Both the position numbers and the translations under genes were made by a program. A DNA stretch of 64,000 nt from Streptohalobacillus salinus (GTDB lineage Bacteria; Bacillota; Bacilli; Bacillales; Amphibacillaceae). Every line of letters starts with the position of its first letter. Positions within the stretch are counted from its first letter, which is position 1. The stretch lies in the NCBI RefSeq assembly GCF_003201605.1, contig NZ_QJJR01000008.1:1-64000 (forward strand), read 5' to 3'. Positions 39,721 to 47,855 of the stretch are shown here, piece after piece. Under the pieces are notes generated by a model that saw nothing but the letters and a program-made list of their open reading frames with translations, did no database searches and was not told the DNA's origin.

Positions 39721-40758
39721 TTATGACAAACGTCCCGTTAAATATGGCTCTGCATCTTTCGGAGAAATAAGGCCTTCACGGACCTTACTGGTGATATCCA
39801 TTTCCAGCGTATGCATGCCTTGATCTTTGGATGTCTGCATCGTGTTTGGAATTTGATGCATCTTTTCATTGCGAATTAAGTTTTTAACCGCAGGCGTGTT
39901 GATTAATATTTCGGTTGCGGCTACCCGGCCGCTTTCTTGTGCTCGTGGGAATAAACGCTGCGAGACGGTAGCTTCTAAAACATTAGCTAATAATATCCGA
40001 ATTTGATCTTTTTGATGCGCTGGAAAAACATCAATGATACGGTCCATCGTCGAGCTTGCGTTTTGAGTATGTAAGGTACCTAGGACTAAGTGGCCTGTTT
40101 CAGCCGCTGTGATTGCCGTTTGGATTGTTTCTAAATCTCGCATTTCACCTACCAATATCACATCAGGATCTTGGCGCAAACAAGCGCGCAGACCTTTTTG
40201 AAATGATGTTGTATCAAACCCGACCTCTCGCTGATCGATAATAGACTGCTTATGATTATGCAAGTACTCAATTGGATCTTCAAGCGTGATAATATGCTTA
40301 TTCATGTGTTCATTCATATAGTCAATCATTGAAGCAAGTGTTGTACTTTTTCCGCTTCCAGTCGGACCAGTGACTAAGACTAAACCATGTGGTTTAGCCG
40401 CAATATCTTTTAACACTGGTGGTAAATTTAAATCATCAATTTTTGGTATGGTTGTCGGAATGACGCGAAAAGCAATGGAAATATTGCTGCGCTGATAGAA
40501 CATATTAACCCGGAACCGGGAAACTCCAGCAATCCCATGCGATAAGTCTAATTCCCGCTCAACCATAAACCGTTCCCACATCTCATCATTAACTAAAGTG
40601 CGGGCTAACTGTTTCGTATCCTCCGGCTTTAACACATCACCTTTATGCGGGATTAAGCGACCATCAATGCGAAAGATAGGGACCGATCCAACCGTAATAT
40701 GAATATCTGAAGCATTCTTTCGGAATGCTAGTGTGAGTAAATCTTTTAGTTCTTCCAC
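39721..40758 (-). CDS. pilT: Pilus retraction ATPase PilT
   Basis: Hexameric ATPase of 345 residues that depolymerises pili. Walker A GPTGSGKSTTLASM is near residue 135, the Asp box is ITLEDPIEY, Walker B is LVGEMRDLETI, and the His box is LGTLHTQNAS. The C-terminal motif VKNLIRNEKMHQI is the PilT-specific AIRNLIRE region needed for retraction. GTG start with GGAGG upstream. Its presence implies twitching or DNA-uptake capable pili, not only a competence pseudopilus. Confidence 0.95.
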   Translation of the reverse strand: MEELKDLLTLAFRKNASDIHITVGSVPIFRIDGRLIPHKGDVLKPEDTKQLARTLVNDEMWERFMVERELDLSHGIAGVSRFRVNMFYQRSNISIAFRVIPTTIPKIDDLNLPPVLKDIAAKPHGLVLVTGPTGSGKSTTLASMIDYMNEHMNKHIITLEDPIEYLHNHKQSIIDQREVGFDTTSFQKGLRACLRQDPDVILVGEMRDLETIQTAITAAETGHLVLGTLHTQNASSTMDRIIDVFPAHQKDQIRILLANVLEATVSQRLFPRAQESGRVAATEILINTPAVKNLIRNEKMHQIPNTMQTSKDQGMHTLEMDITSKVREGLISPKDAEPYLTGRLS

Positions 40759-40769
40759 AGTATCCCTCC

Positions 40770-42392
40770 TTATCCATCAATCGCTACCCGCATGACTTCT
40801 TCAATCGTGGTTAACCCTTGCTTCACTTTGAGTAGACCGTCATCAACTAAAAAATGCATGTTTTGTTCTTCAGTATAATCTTTAATTTCGCGCATGCTGG
40901 CATTATTCATCATCATTTGCTTTACCTGGTCATCGATCACCAATAATTCATGAATTGCCATCCGTCCACGATAACCTGTGCCACGACAGCTGTCACAGCC
41001 TTTCCCTTCAGTGACCGTGTCAACTTCCAGATGGTGTTTTTCGAAAATATCTTTTTCAATTTCTGTTAGTGTACGTGTTGTTTTACAGTCTTTACAAACC
41101 CGCTTCACTAACCGCTGTGCCATCACCCCGGTCAAAGATGACACAACCAAGTAGGGTTCAACCCCCATATCAAACAGCCTAGGAATCGCATCAACAGCAC
41201 TGTTTGTATGCAGGGTGCTAAATACAACATGACCGGTTAGAGAAGAACGAATAGCAATTTCAGCAGTTTCTCGGTCACGAATCTCACCAACCATAATAAT
41301 ATTTGGATCTTGCCTTAATATCGAACGTAAGCCCGTCGCAAAGTTTAAACCAACCGCACTATTTACTTGCACTTGGTTAACCCCTTCAAGTTGATACTCA
41401 ACAGGATCTTCCACGGTAATGATATTGACATCTTCCTGATTTAATTCATTTATTGAAGAATACAACGTCGTGGTTTTACCAGAACCGGTTGGTCCAGTAA
41501 GTAAAATAAGTCCGGAAGGACGACTAATCACATCACGGTACTGTTTCAGTGTATCTTCATTGAGATCAATTTCTGTAAGTTTTTTAAATATATTTGTTAA
41601 ATCTAAAATACGAATAACAACTTTTTCACCAAACACCGTCGGTAACGTCGACACACGTAAGTCAATCGGCTTGGCATCAATAACTAATCGAATCCGACCA
41701 TCCTGAGGTAAGCGTGTTTCAGTAATGTTTAAGTTCGCTAATATTTTCACTCGCGCAATTAATGCATTTTGAATCCGTTTAGGTAAGGTTCGATCACTAC
41801 GCAAGATTCCGTCAACCCGGTAGCGCACTGCTATCTTCGCTTCACTTGGATCTAAATGAACGTCACTTGCTCTTAATGTCACACCAGTTTGCAAGATTTG
41901 ATCAAGCAGTTTTACAGCAGGTGCATCTTCACCTTCTGTGTCACCTGATAAATCGTCTTCCATATCATAATACTTATTAATTGCCTGCAAAATGTCTTCT
42001 TTCGTCGCAATCACAGGTTTTACTTCAAAACCTGTTGAAAGCTCCAAATCATCAATCGCGTAGTAATCAAGTGGGTCATTCATAGCGACAGTCAGGACAT
42101 TTTCATGCTGATCAATTGGAATAAGGATATTTTCACGGGCAACTTCTTTCGGAACCAAGTCCATCAACTGCTCATTGATCGGAAAACGATACAGTGACAC
42201 ACTAGAAATATTCAGTTGGATTTCTAACACTTCAATTAATTGCTTTTCCGTAATAAACCCTTGTTCAACAAGAGCATCGCCAAGTTTTTGACGTGATTTT
42301 TTACGTTCTAATGTTTCGAGTATTTCTTCTTCTGTAATTAAACCTTCAGCTTTTAGAACATCGCCTAATTTTCGTTTTAATCGAACGGCCAT
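40770..42392 (-). CDS. pilB: Pilus extension ATPase PilB with MshEN-type N-terminus
   Basis: Assembly ATPase of 540 residues. The N-terminus has two adjacent 24-residue motifs, KLGDVLKAEGLITEEEILET and KLGDALVEQGFITEKQLIEV, matching the MshEN repeats that bind c-di-GMP in MshE; here Lys replaces the usual Arg before LG. Walker [14 protein letters not shown] lies near residue 300, Walker B is MVGEIRDRETAE, and the tetracysteine zinc site is CKDC ... CDSC. The ATG at 42392 has GGAGG six bases upstream. Confidence 0.94.
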   Translation of the reverse strand: MAVRLKRKLGDVLKAEGLITEEEILETLERKKSRQKLGDALVEQGFITEKQLIEVLEIQLNISSVSLYRFPINEQLMDLVPKEVARENILIPIDQHENVLTVAMNDPLDYYAIDDLELSTGFEVKPVIATKEDILQAINKYYDMEDDLSGDTEGEDAPAVKLLDQILQTGVTLRASDVHLDPSEAKIAVRYRVDGILRSDRTLPKRIQNALIARVKILANLNITETRLPQDGRIRLVIDAKPIDLRVSTLPTVFGEKVVIRILDLTNIFKKLTEIDLNEDTLKQYRDVISRPSGLILLTGPTGSGKTTTLYSSINELNQEDVNIITVEDPVEYQLEGVNQVQVNSAVGLNFATGLRSILRQDPNIIMVGEIRDRETAEIAIRSSLTGHVVFSTLHTNSAVDAIPRLFDMGVEPYLVVSSLTGVMAQRLVKRVCKDCKTTRTLTEIEKDIFEKHHLEVDTVTEGKGCDSCRGTGYRGRMAIHELLVIDDQVKQMMMNNASMREIKDYTEEQNMHFLVDDGLLKVKQGLTTIEEVMRVAIDG

Positions 42393-42413
42393 AAACATCC
42401 TCCTGAAATTTAT

Positions 42414-43832
42414 TTAATCAATGATTGTTGGCTCTGGAATGATTTCAACTTTGTTTTCACCACTCCCTGCCCCGACGCCGAAAGGAAACTGGCTGGTATC
42501 AACCTCGCTCACATTTAAGGTTGCACCGCCCTTGGTTATTAGCTCTTGGACGGCAATAAAGCCATTAATTGTTCCGTTTTCAAAATTAAAGGTTGCTTTT
42601 GGCGCTAGAAAATAACCATCGGTCGTTGCTCCGCCACTGACAGTAATGGCGTCACCTCCAGAAACGATAAAGCCGGTAAAACTTTGACCGTTACCAAAAG
42701 ATAAATCTGCTTGTTTATTAAAAAGCGAGCCGTTCACCGCATTTCCGCCACCTATTTGCACCGACTCTGTCCCACTATAATAAACATTTAGCTGGTCTGT
42801 TGCAGCCGTGGTGTTAAGTTGACTACTTCCTCCCCCATTACGATTACCAATTTGAAACCGTTCACTAATATATAAGTTTACCGTTCCACCGCCGACAATT
42901 TCTATCATTCCTTGTTTCACAAGAAGGCGTTCCAAATAAATATTAATATCGTTTCCCTCTGTATCAATTGTTAATGTTCGGTTACTATTAATCGATATCT
43001 CTTCAATGAATACATCACTTGATTGCGTAATTGTTTCATTGGTACCCCCTTGCAATTGAATATTACTGATTGTTTCTGATGGCGGGTTAAATACCGGAAA
43101 CTGATTAATTAAGGCATCAAATTGATTAAAGGTATCACCAAAGGTGTAGTTCTCTATATTAGGAACATTATTGTAATTATTTGGATAATCTATCAGATCA
43201 TTTGCGTAGTTATCAGGTGCATATAAGTCACCATTGAAATTGGTGCCCCAATCAAGCTCGACTGCCCCACTTACTCCACTACCTATATAGAGATCGCCAT
43301 TTATGGTTGTTCGTAAGTTCATCTTAGTGCGAATCATCCCTGCAGTTCCTGGAGGAATATAGGGTAGAACGCCTATCTTATTCCATTTGACAATGAAGTC
43401 ACGACGCACTGTTTGTGTACGTTGACCAATCTGTCCTCTAGCTAAAAGACGAACAGCGCGTGCATCTCCACTGCCCTCTATCCGCTCAATTTGAACTTGA
43501 GCAGTTGGTTGTTTACCTGTATTTACTTCATAATGGTTGTATGTTTTATTATGCAATTGATTCGTTAGATCGATAGTCAACTGATTAAAAAAACTATCCG
43601 ATTGATTAAACAATGTTGCATTTGTGGCAATTATATCTGAAGCTTCAATATAAGCTTCATTCAGACCCGCTTCAGCAATGTAAAAAGCAGCTTGATAATC
43701 TTGTTCTTGTCTCGTTAAACGCACATTTTCGATTGCTAGTGTACCAATTGTAATACCAAGTATTGATAAGACAACCATCGTCATCAGTGTTATGACTAAA
43801 CTTGCACCACTTTCATCTTTGAATCGCTTCAA
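42414..43832 (-). CDS. PilX-like minor pilin with beta-rich domain (copy 2)
   Basis: About 472 residues. The start KRFKDESGASLVITLMTMVVLSILGI is a prepilin-like signal lacking Glu at +5, followed by LTRQEQDYQAAFYIAEAGLNEAY, the PilX N-terminal pattern. The rest is rich in Asn, Thr and Gly with repeating beta-strand segments such as INGDLYIGSG and GTVNLYISERFQIG, suggesting a beta-helix. It could sit at the pilus tip and act in adhesion (inference). A TTG at 43832 fits the AGGTGA RBS better than the GTG at 43841. Paralogous with the next upstream gene. Confidence 0.8.
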   Translation of the reverse strand: MKRFKDESGASLVITLMTMVVLSILGITIGTLAIENVRLTRQEQDYQAAFYIAEAGLNEAYIEASDIIATNATLFNQSDSFFNQLTIDLTNQLHNKTYNHYEVNTGKQPTAQVQIERIEGSGDARAVRLLARGQIGQRTQTVRRDFIVKWNKIGVLPYIPPGTAGMIRTKMNLRTTINGDLYIGSGVSGAVELDWGTNFNGDLYAPDNYANDLIDYPNNYNNVPNIENYTFGDTFNQFDALINQFPVFNPPSETISNIQLQGGTNETITQSSDVFIEEISINSNRTLTIDTEGNDINIYLERLLVKQGMIEIVGGGTVNLYISERFQIGNRNGGGSSQLNTTAATDQLNVYYSGTESVQIGGGNAVNGSLFNKQADLSFGNGQSFTGFIVSGGDAITVSGGATTDGYFLAPKATFNFENGTINGFIAVQELITKGGATLNVSEVDTSQFPFGVGAGSGENKVEIIPEPTIID

Positions 43833-43933
43833 CTTACTCACCTACTTTCGTCTATGTAACCATAAAACGAAAAACAGTCCATACTGTAGTCTATCACTTA
43901 TGTAAGTAAGTTAAACTAAAATTAATTATTGCA

Positions 43934-45388
43934 TTAACTTCCGATACCTGGTCCTGCTGTAATTAAATCTTCGATCCCTTGGTTATTTGTTGGTGGTTTT
44001 TCACCTTCATCAATTGTTATAAAATCTAAAACAAAACCTGACGTATCAACTTCTTTGTACTCTAACCTCATACCGTTGCCTGCTACAAATCGGTCAACAA
44101 GTGCAACACCAGAAAACCATACCCCACCTTGAAAATTCGCTTCAGCATACGGACCTACAATAATATATTCACCTTTAAAACCATTATCTGAGTATACGAA
44201 ATCACCACCCGTTAATAGGTACCCTAAGCCATTGTGGTCATTATGATTGCTATTGCTACTCATCTTTACCACTGCATCTTTAACAATTATGCCGGCATTT
44301 ACAGTGTCTGTTTTTAAATGTAACGGGGTATGATTATGGTAAAAGAAAGTTAATTGATTCGTTCTACCACCGCTATTCACGCTACCATATTGTAGATTCA
44401 GTTGATTCAAAACATGGACCGTTAATGATCCATCTCCTATAATATTTATTTGTGCCATGCCAGCCGTATTTAAGTTTTTAACAACGATTGTTTGATCACT
44501 ATTACCAACGTCAATATTTAAAGTCCCTGCAAGATCAATGCTCTCAAAGTAATAGTTATCCTTTATCTCCAACGTATGACTTGTTAACCTTCCATTATAT
44601 CCCGTTCTTAGTCGTCCGTTGTTTATAACCGAAATTTCTTGACCAAGCACATCCTCCGTTACATTCGGATGTGTCATCAAGGTAGGTGCTGAGGGAAAAT
44701 TATTAAAAAAATCGTCTAATAGCGACCAATCCACTGTTAAATTCGGATTATCTTCAATATAATCAACACCATTACTTTTAGGCTTAAAACTATTTTTAGT
44801 AACATTGACAACGGTCGTTGTTCTTGATTCTACTAATGCATTGCCATGTATTCTTCCGCCCCCATATACCTTTAATAAAGATCTTACCACTGCAGCATAG
44901 CCTTTTGGTAGAGTTGGCGTTGGATATTGACCGTTACTACCTTTAGCGATCCAATTAAGCGTCACACGCTTATTGATAGATCTTTGTCTGGACCCGATTC
45001 GACCTAATGCAATAATCTCTATTTCATTTCCACTATCATTTTTGACTGAAACTTCTGCAACAGGTGCTTCATTGTTTACTGCTTCAAAATCATCATATGT
45101 TTTATCAAATCTTGCCGCAAGCGTTGCGTTTACTTGGTTTAAAAAAGCTTCCTCAGTCGATGTTGTTTGGTAGCTATGATGGACTAATTTTTCAATTTCT
45201 AAGTAAGCTTCGTTTGCCCCTGCTTCAGCTATATAGTGAGCCGATTGATAATCGCGTTCTTCTGCTGTCAGTTTCACATTGGCGAGGGCAATCGATGCAG
45301 TGGTTGTTCCCAAAACAACTAATATAACTAAAATCATTAAGGTGGTAGCTAACGCTGCACCAGATTCATCATTGATTAGTTTTCGCAT
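43934..45388 (-). CDS. PilX-like minor pilin with beta-rich domain (copy 1)
   Basis: A 484-residue protein with the same plan as its downstream neighbour: RKLINDESGAALATTLMILVILVVL, then KLTAEERDYQSAHYIAEAGANEAY, then a long region of beta-strand-like repeats with KNLNTAGMAQINIIGDGS and LNLQYGSVNSGG. Glu at +5 is absent, as in GspK/PilX-type minor pilins. Both proteins share a VDTSxF segment near the C-terminus. Function beyond a pilus-associated role is unknown. Confidence 0.8.
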   Translation of the reverse strand: MRKLINDESGAALATTLMILVILVVLGTTTASIALANVKLTAEERDYQSAHYIAEAGANEAYLEIEKLVHHSYQTTSTEEAFLNQVNATLAARFDKTYDDFEAVNNEAPVAEVSVKNDSGNEIEIIALGRIGSRQRSINKRVTLNWIAKGSNGQYPTPTLPKGYAAVVRSLLKVYGGGRIHGNALVESRTTTVVNVTKNSFKPKSNGVDYIEDNPNLTVDWSLLDDFFNNFPSAPTLMTHPNVTEDVLGQEISVINNGRLRTGYNGRLTSHTLEIKDNYYFESIDLAGTLNIDVGNSDQTIVVKNLNTAGMAQINIIGDGSLTVHVLNQLNLQYGSVNSGGRTNQLTFFYHNHTPLHLKTDTVNAGIIVKDAVVKMSSNSNHNDHNGLGYLLTGGDFVYSDNGFKGEYIIVGPYAEANFQGGVWFSGVALVDRFVAGNGMRLEYKEVDTSGFVLDFITIDEGEKPPTNNQGIEDLITAGPGIGS

Positions 45389-45396
45389 GAGTTTTG

Positions 45397-45834
45397 CTAC
45401 CTCCTAAAGTATACCGTCGTTGTAAGCGTTGCTCGTTTTCCTTTGTCATTTAACGTACTTTCGATTTCAATATTTATTTGCCGCTCATTAGGTTCTTCCC
45501 AGTTGAAAGTGGAAATATAATCACTGATTACGACACCATTTCGTTTCAATGTCGAAGCTTGGTGTGTATAATTATTTTCACCTAGCGTGAGCGTCGTCGT
45601 ACCATTAGTTCTTGTTACCGTTGCGCCCGTATCTGCTGTTACCTTACGCACATCCGTTGTTAGTTGACTCATAGCCGCTCGTACTTCATCTTGAAGTTGA
45701 ATTGTTTTATTTTGCTCGAAATATTGCCGTTGACCGAATATATGCGCAGAACCCACTAATAATAAAATAATCGATAAAATAGCTAATGCTGCAAGAAGCT
45801 CAACAAGGGTGATTCCTTTTTCGTTTTTAATCAT
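45397..45834 (-). CDS. Minor pilin, PilW-like
   Basis: Prepilin of 145 residues with class III signal MIKNEKG cut before ITLVELLAALAILSIILLL, Glu at +5. The remaining part resembles PilW/ComGF-type minor pilins (VRAAMSQLTTDVRKVT). Its start overlaps the end of the preceding pilV-like gene by eight bases. Confidence 0.82.
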   Translation of the reverse strand: MIKNEKGITLVELLAALAILSIILLLVGSAHIFGQRQYFEQNKTIQLQDEVRAAMSQLTTDVRKVTADTGATVTRTNGTTTLTLGENNYTHQASTLKRNGVVISDYISTFNWEEPNERQINIEIESTLNDKGKRATLTTTVYFRR

Positions 45835-46285
45835 TCAAATCACCTTCTCCGAAAATCATTCGTGTCTCATGCTTCGCATCACTATTTCCAGATACATTGA
45901 ACGTAACAACTACTTTAAGCAAGCGATCAATCAAATTGCCTTCTTTATCTTGGGCTGGTTCAATGATAATCATACCCGTACCGCTTCCATTATTAATTGT
46001 ATAGGTTGCCGGAATGGTGCCATCACTGCTGCTGATATCTTGAAGATTTACAACCGCTGTATGAATGCTTGCAAGTGTTTGTCCATCCATTGCGGCAATG
46101 TTATATACTTCTTCTATGTATTGCTGAGCAAAAAAACTCGCATCTAACGTGTCTTCTGACATCTCAGTCGTCCGCGCAGAATTAATAAAAAAAGTAAGGA
46201 ACGTGACCACAATTAATGATAATATGACAATTGAGGCAAGAACTTCAACTAATGTTAAACCCGTTTCATTTCTTAAGCATTTCAT
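45827..46285 (-). CDS. Minor pilin, PilV-like
   Basis: First gene of the pil operon. A 152-residue prepilin: MKCLRNETG cut before LTLVEVLASIVILSLIVVTF, Glu at +5, followed by SFFAQQYIEEVYN, the usual PilV/GspI-like region. Minor pilins of this set prime pilus assembly. Confidence 0.82.
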   Translation of the reverse strand: MKCLRNETGLTLVEVLASIVILSLIVVTFLTFFINSARTTEMSEDTLDASFFAQQYIEEVYNIAAMDGQTLASIHTAVVNLQDISSSDGTIPATYTINNGSGTGMIIIEPAQDKEGNLIDRLLKVVVTFNVSGNSDAKHETRMIFGEGDLND

Positions 46286-46326
46286 GATGCACGCACCTTC
46301 CCCTCACAAATATATAGTTAAATCCA

Positions 46327-46362
46327 AAAGAAAGAGCTAACGCAAGTTAACTCTTTCTTTTT
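46327..46362 (-). terminator. Terminator after folC
   Basis: A stem of about 16 pairs with one mismatch (46327-46342 with 46347-46362), loop GCAA/TTGC, followed by TTTT on the minus strand. It separates folC from the pil operon. Confidence 0.7.
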
Positions 46363-46421
46363 CTGCCGGTTAAATTATCTGTATTTTCTGAGTAACTTTA
46401 CTTAAGTATAAGCTTAAATGG

Positions 46422-47708
46422 TTATTTCTGCAATACAATCGCCCCAATATATTGGCGAACTTTCCCAACAAAATCAAGTGAGCCCACAACATAAGTCACA
46501 TGATTATCTTCCGCATTTTCCATTTTCTTTGATAAATAAGCTTGCCAATCATCAACCAGCGTAGTCTTTAACAGCTTTGGCACAGACTCAGCTAAGGTTT
46601 CAAGTGATGCTGCTCTTGGATGATCAAAGCTGGTTAACTGAATATCATTTGTTAGTTCCACTAACTTTTCGAGCATCAAAGTAATGGGTTTATCTTTAAA
46701 TGCCGCAAATAAAACGGTAACAGGTTGATCTTTTTTGATATCATTTCTTACTGTATCGACAAACGCTGTAATAGCCTCGGTGTTATGCGCACCATCAATG
46801 ATAATGGTTGGATTTTTTGAAACAGCTTCATAACGACCTGCTAATTGTGCTGCAGCAATGCCATTTTTAATTTCACTGATACACACGTTCTCACCTAGTT
46901 GATTTAAGGCGAACAATGTTTTAATCGCAACAGCTGCATTATGGGCTTGGTGTTTCCCTTTCATCTGTAAGCGTAATGGCATTTTTAAATTAAATGATTG
47001 ATAGAAGATTTCTCGTCTTTCTTCAATCACACTAAATTGTTCACCGTAAAGATAAATGGGGGCATGCAAGCGTCGCGCTTCTTTTTTTATAACCGTTAAC
47101 GCTTCTTTATCCACTTCACCAACAATGATCGGTACTTTTTCTTTAATGATCCCTGACTTGTGTGCAGCAATCTCTGCTAGTGATGTCCCTAAAAAGTTTT
47201 CGTGGTCATAACCAATTGAAGTAATGACTGAAGCAATCGGTGTAAATACATTAGTGGCATCTTCTCGTCCACCAAGCCCCGCCTCAATACAAGCAATATC
47301 GGCTGCACTTTGAAAATATATAAAAGCGACTGCGACTAAAATTTCAAATGAACTTGCTTGGTCGTCAACGTGATCAAGTTTAACAACCGTTGGATACAAA
47401 CGATTAATTAGCGCTAAATAATCGTCATCGCTAATCGGCTGGTGATTGAGTTGAATCATTGCTTGTCGATTTGTCAGTGTTGGTGATGTGAACGTTCCTA
47501 CATTGTCTCCACAGGCGCGGTAACATGCACTTAAATAAGCCACTGTCGAACCCTTTCCATTAGTTCCTGCAATATGAATGGCCTTAAAGGGCTGTTGATA
47601 AAATCCCGCGTCCTCCAACAGCGCCTTCACGCGTTGTAAACCTGGCTTTACGCCTAATTTTTCTCTCTCATCTAAATAAGCATCGACAGCATGAACTGTG
47701 TTAAACAT
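46422..47708 (-). CDS. folC: Folylpolyglutamate synthase / dihydrofolate synthase
   Basis: Mur-ligase-type enzyme of 428 residues that adds glutamate to folates. ATP loop is HIAGTNGKGSTVAYLSA; SFEILVAVAFIYF and GLGGREDATNVF are FolC segments. The start at 47708 has GGGGGTGG upstream; the frame extends 36 codons further without support. In B. subtilis it follows valS, as here. Confidence 0.95.
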   Translation of the reverse strand: MFNTVHAVDAYLDEREKLGVKPGLQRVKALLEDAGFYQQPFKAIHIAGTNGKGSTVAYLSACYRACGDNVGTFTSPTLTNRQAMIQLNHQPISDDDYLALINRLYPTVVKLDHVDDQASSFEILVAVAFIYFQSAADIACIEAGLGGREDATNVFTPIASVITSIGYDHENFLGTSLAEIAAHKSGIIKEKVPIIVGEVDKEALTVIKKEARRLHAPIYLYGEQFSVIEERREIFYQSFNLKMPLRLQMKGKHQAHNAAVAIKTLFALNQLGENVCISEIKNGIAAAQLAGRYEAVSKNPTIIIDGAHNTEAITAFVDTVRNDIKKDQPVTVLFAAFKDKPITLMLEKLVELTNDIQLTSFDHPRAASLETLAESVPKLLKTTLVDDWQAYLSKKMENAEDNHVTYVVGSLDFVGKVRQYIGAIVLQK

Positions 47709-47802
47709 AAGATGCCACCCCCTTCTTGTAATCATGCCTAACATTGTAGCCCTTTTTAGGTCGTTTGAAAAGTGTTTAAGACATCTTTTACATAAATAAA
47801 AA

Positions 47803-47832
47803 GAACGCTCACTCAATTTGCAGTGAACGTTC
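47803..47832 (-). terminator. Terminator after valS
   Basis: Stem GAACG plus TCACT (one mismatch between) at 47803-47813 with 47822-47832, followed by TTTTTATTTATG on the minus strand. Confidence 0.7.
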
Positions 47833-47855
47833 CATTTATTTAGCTTGTTTGTGCC

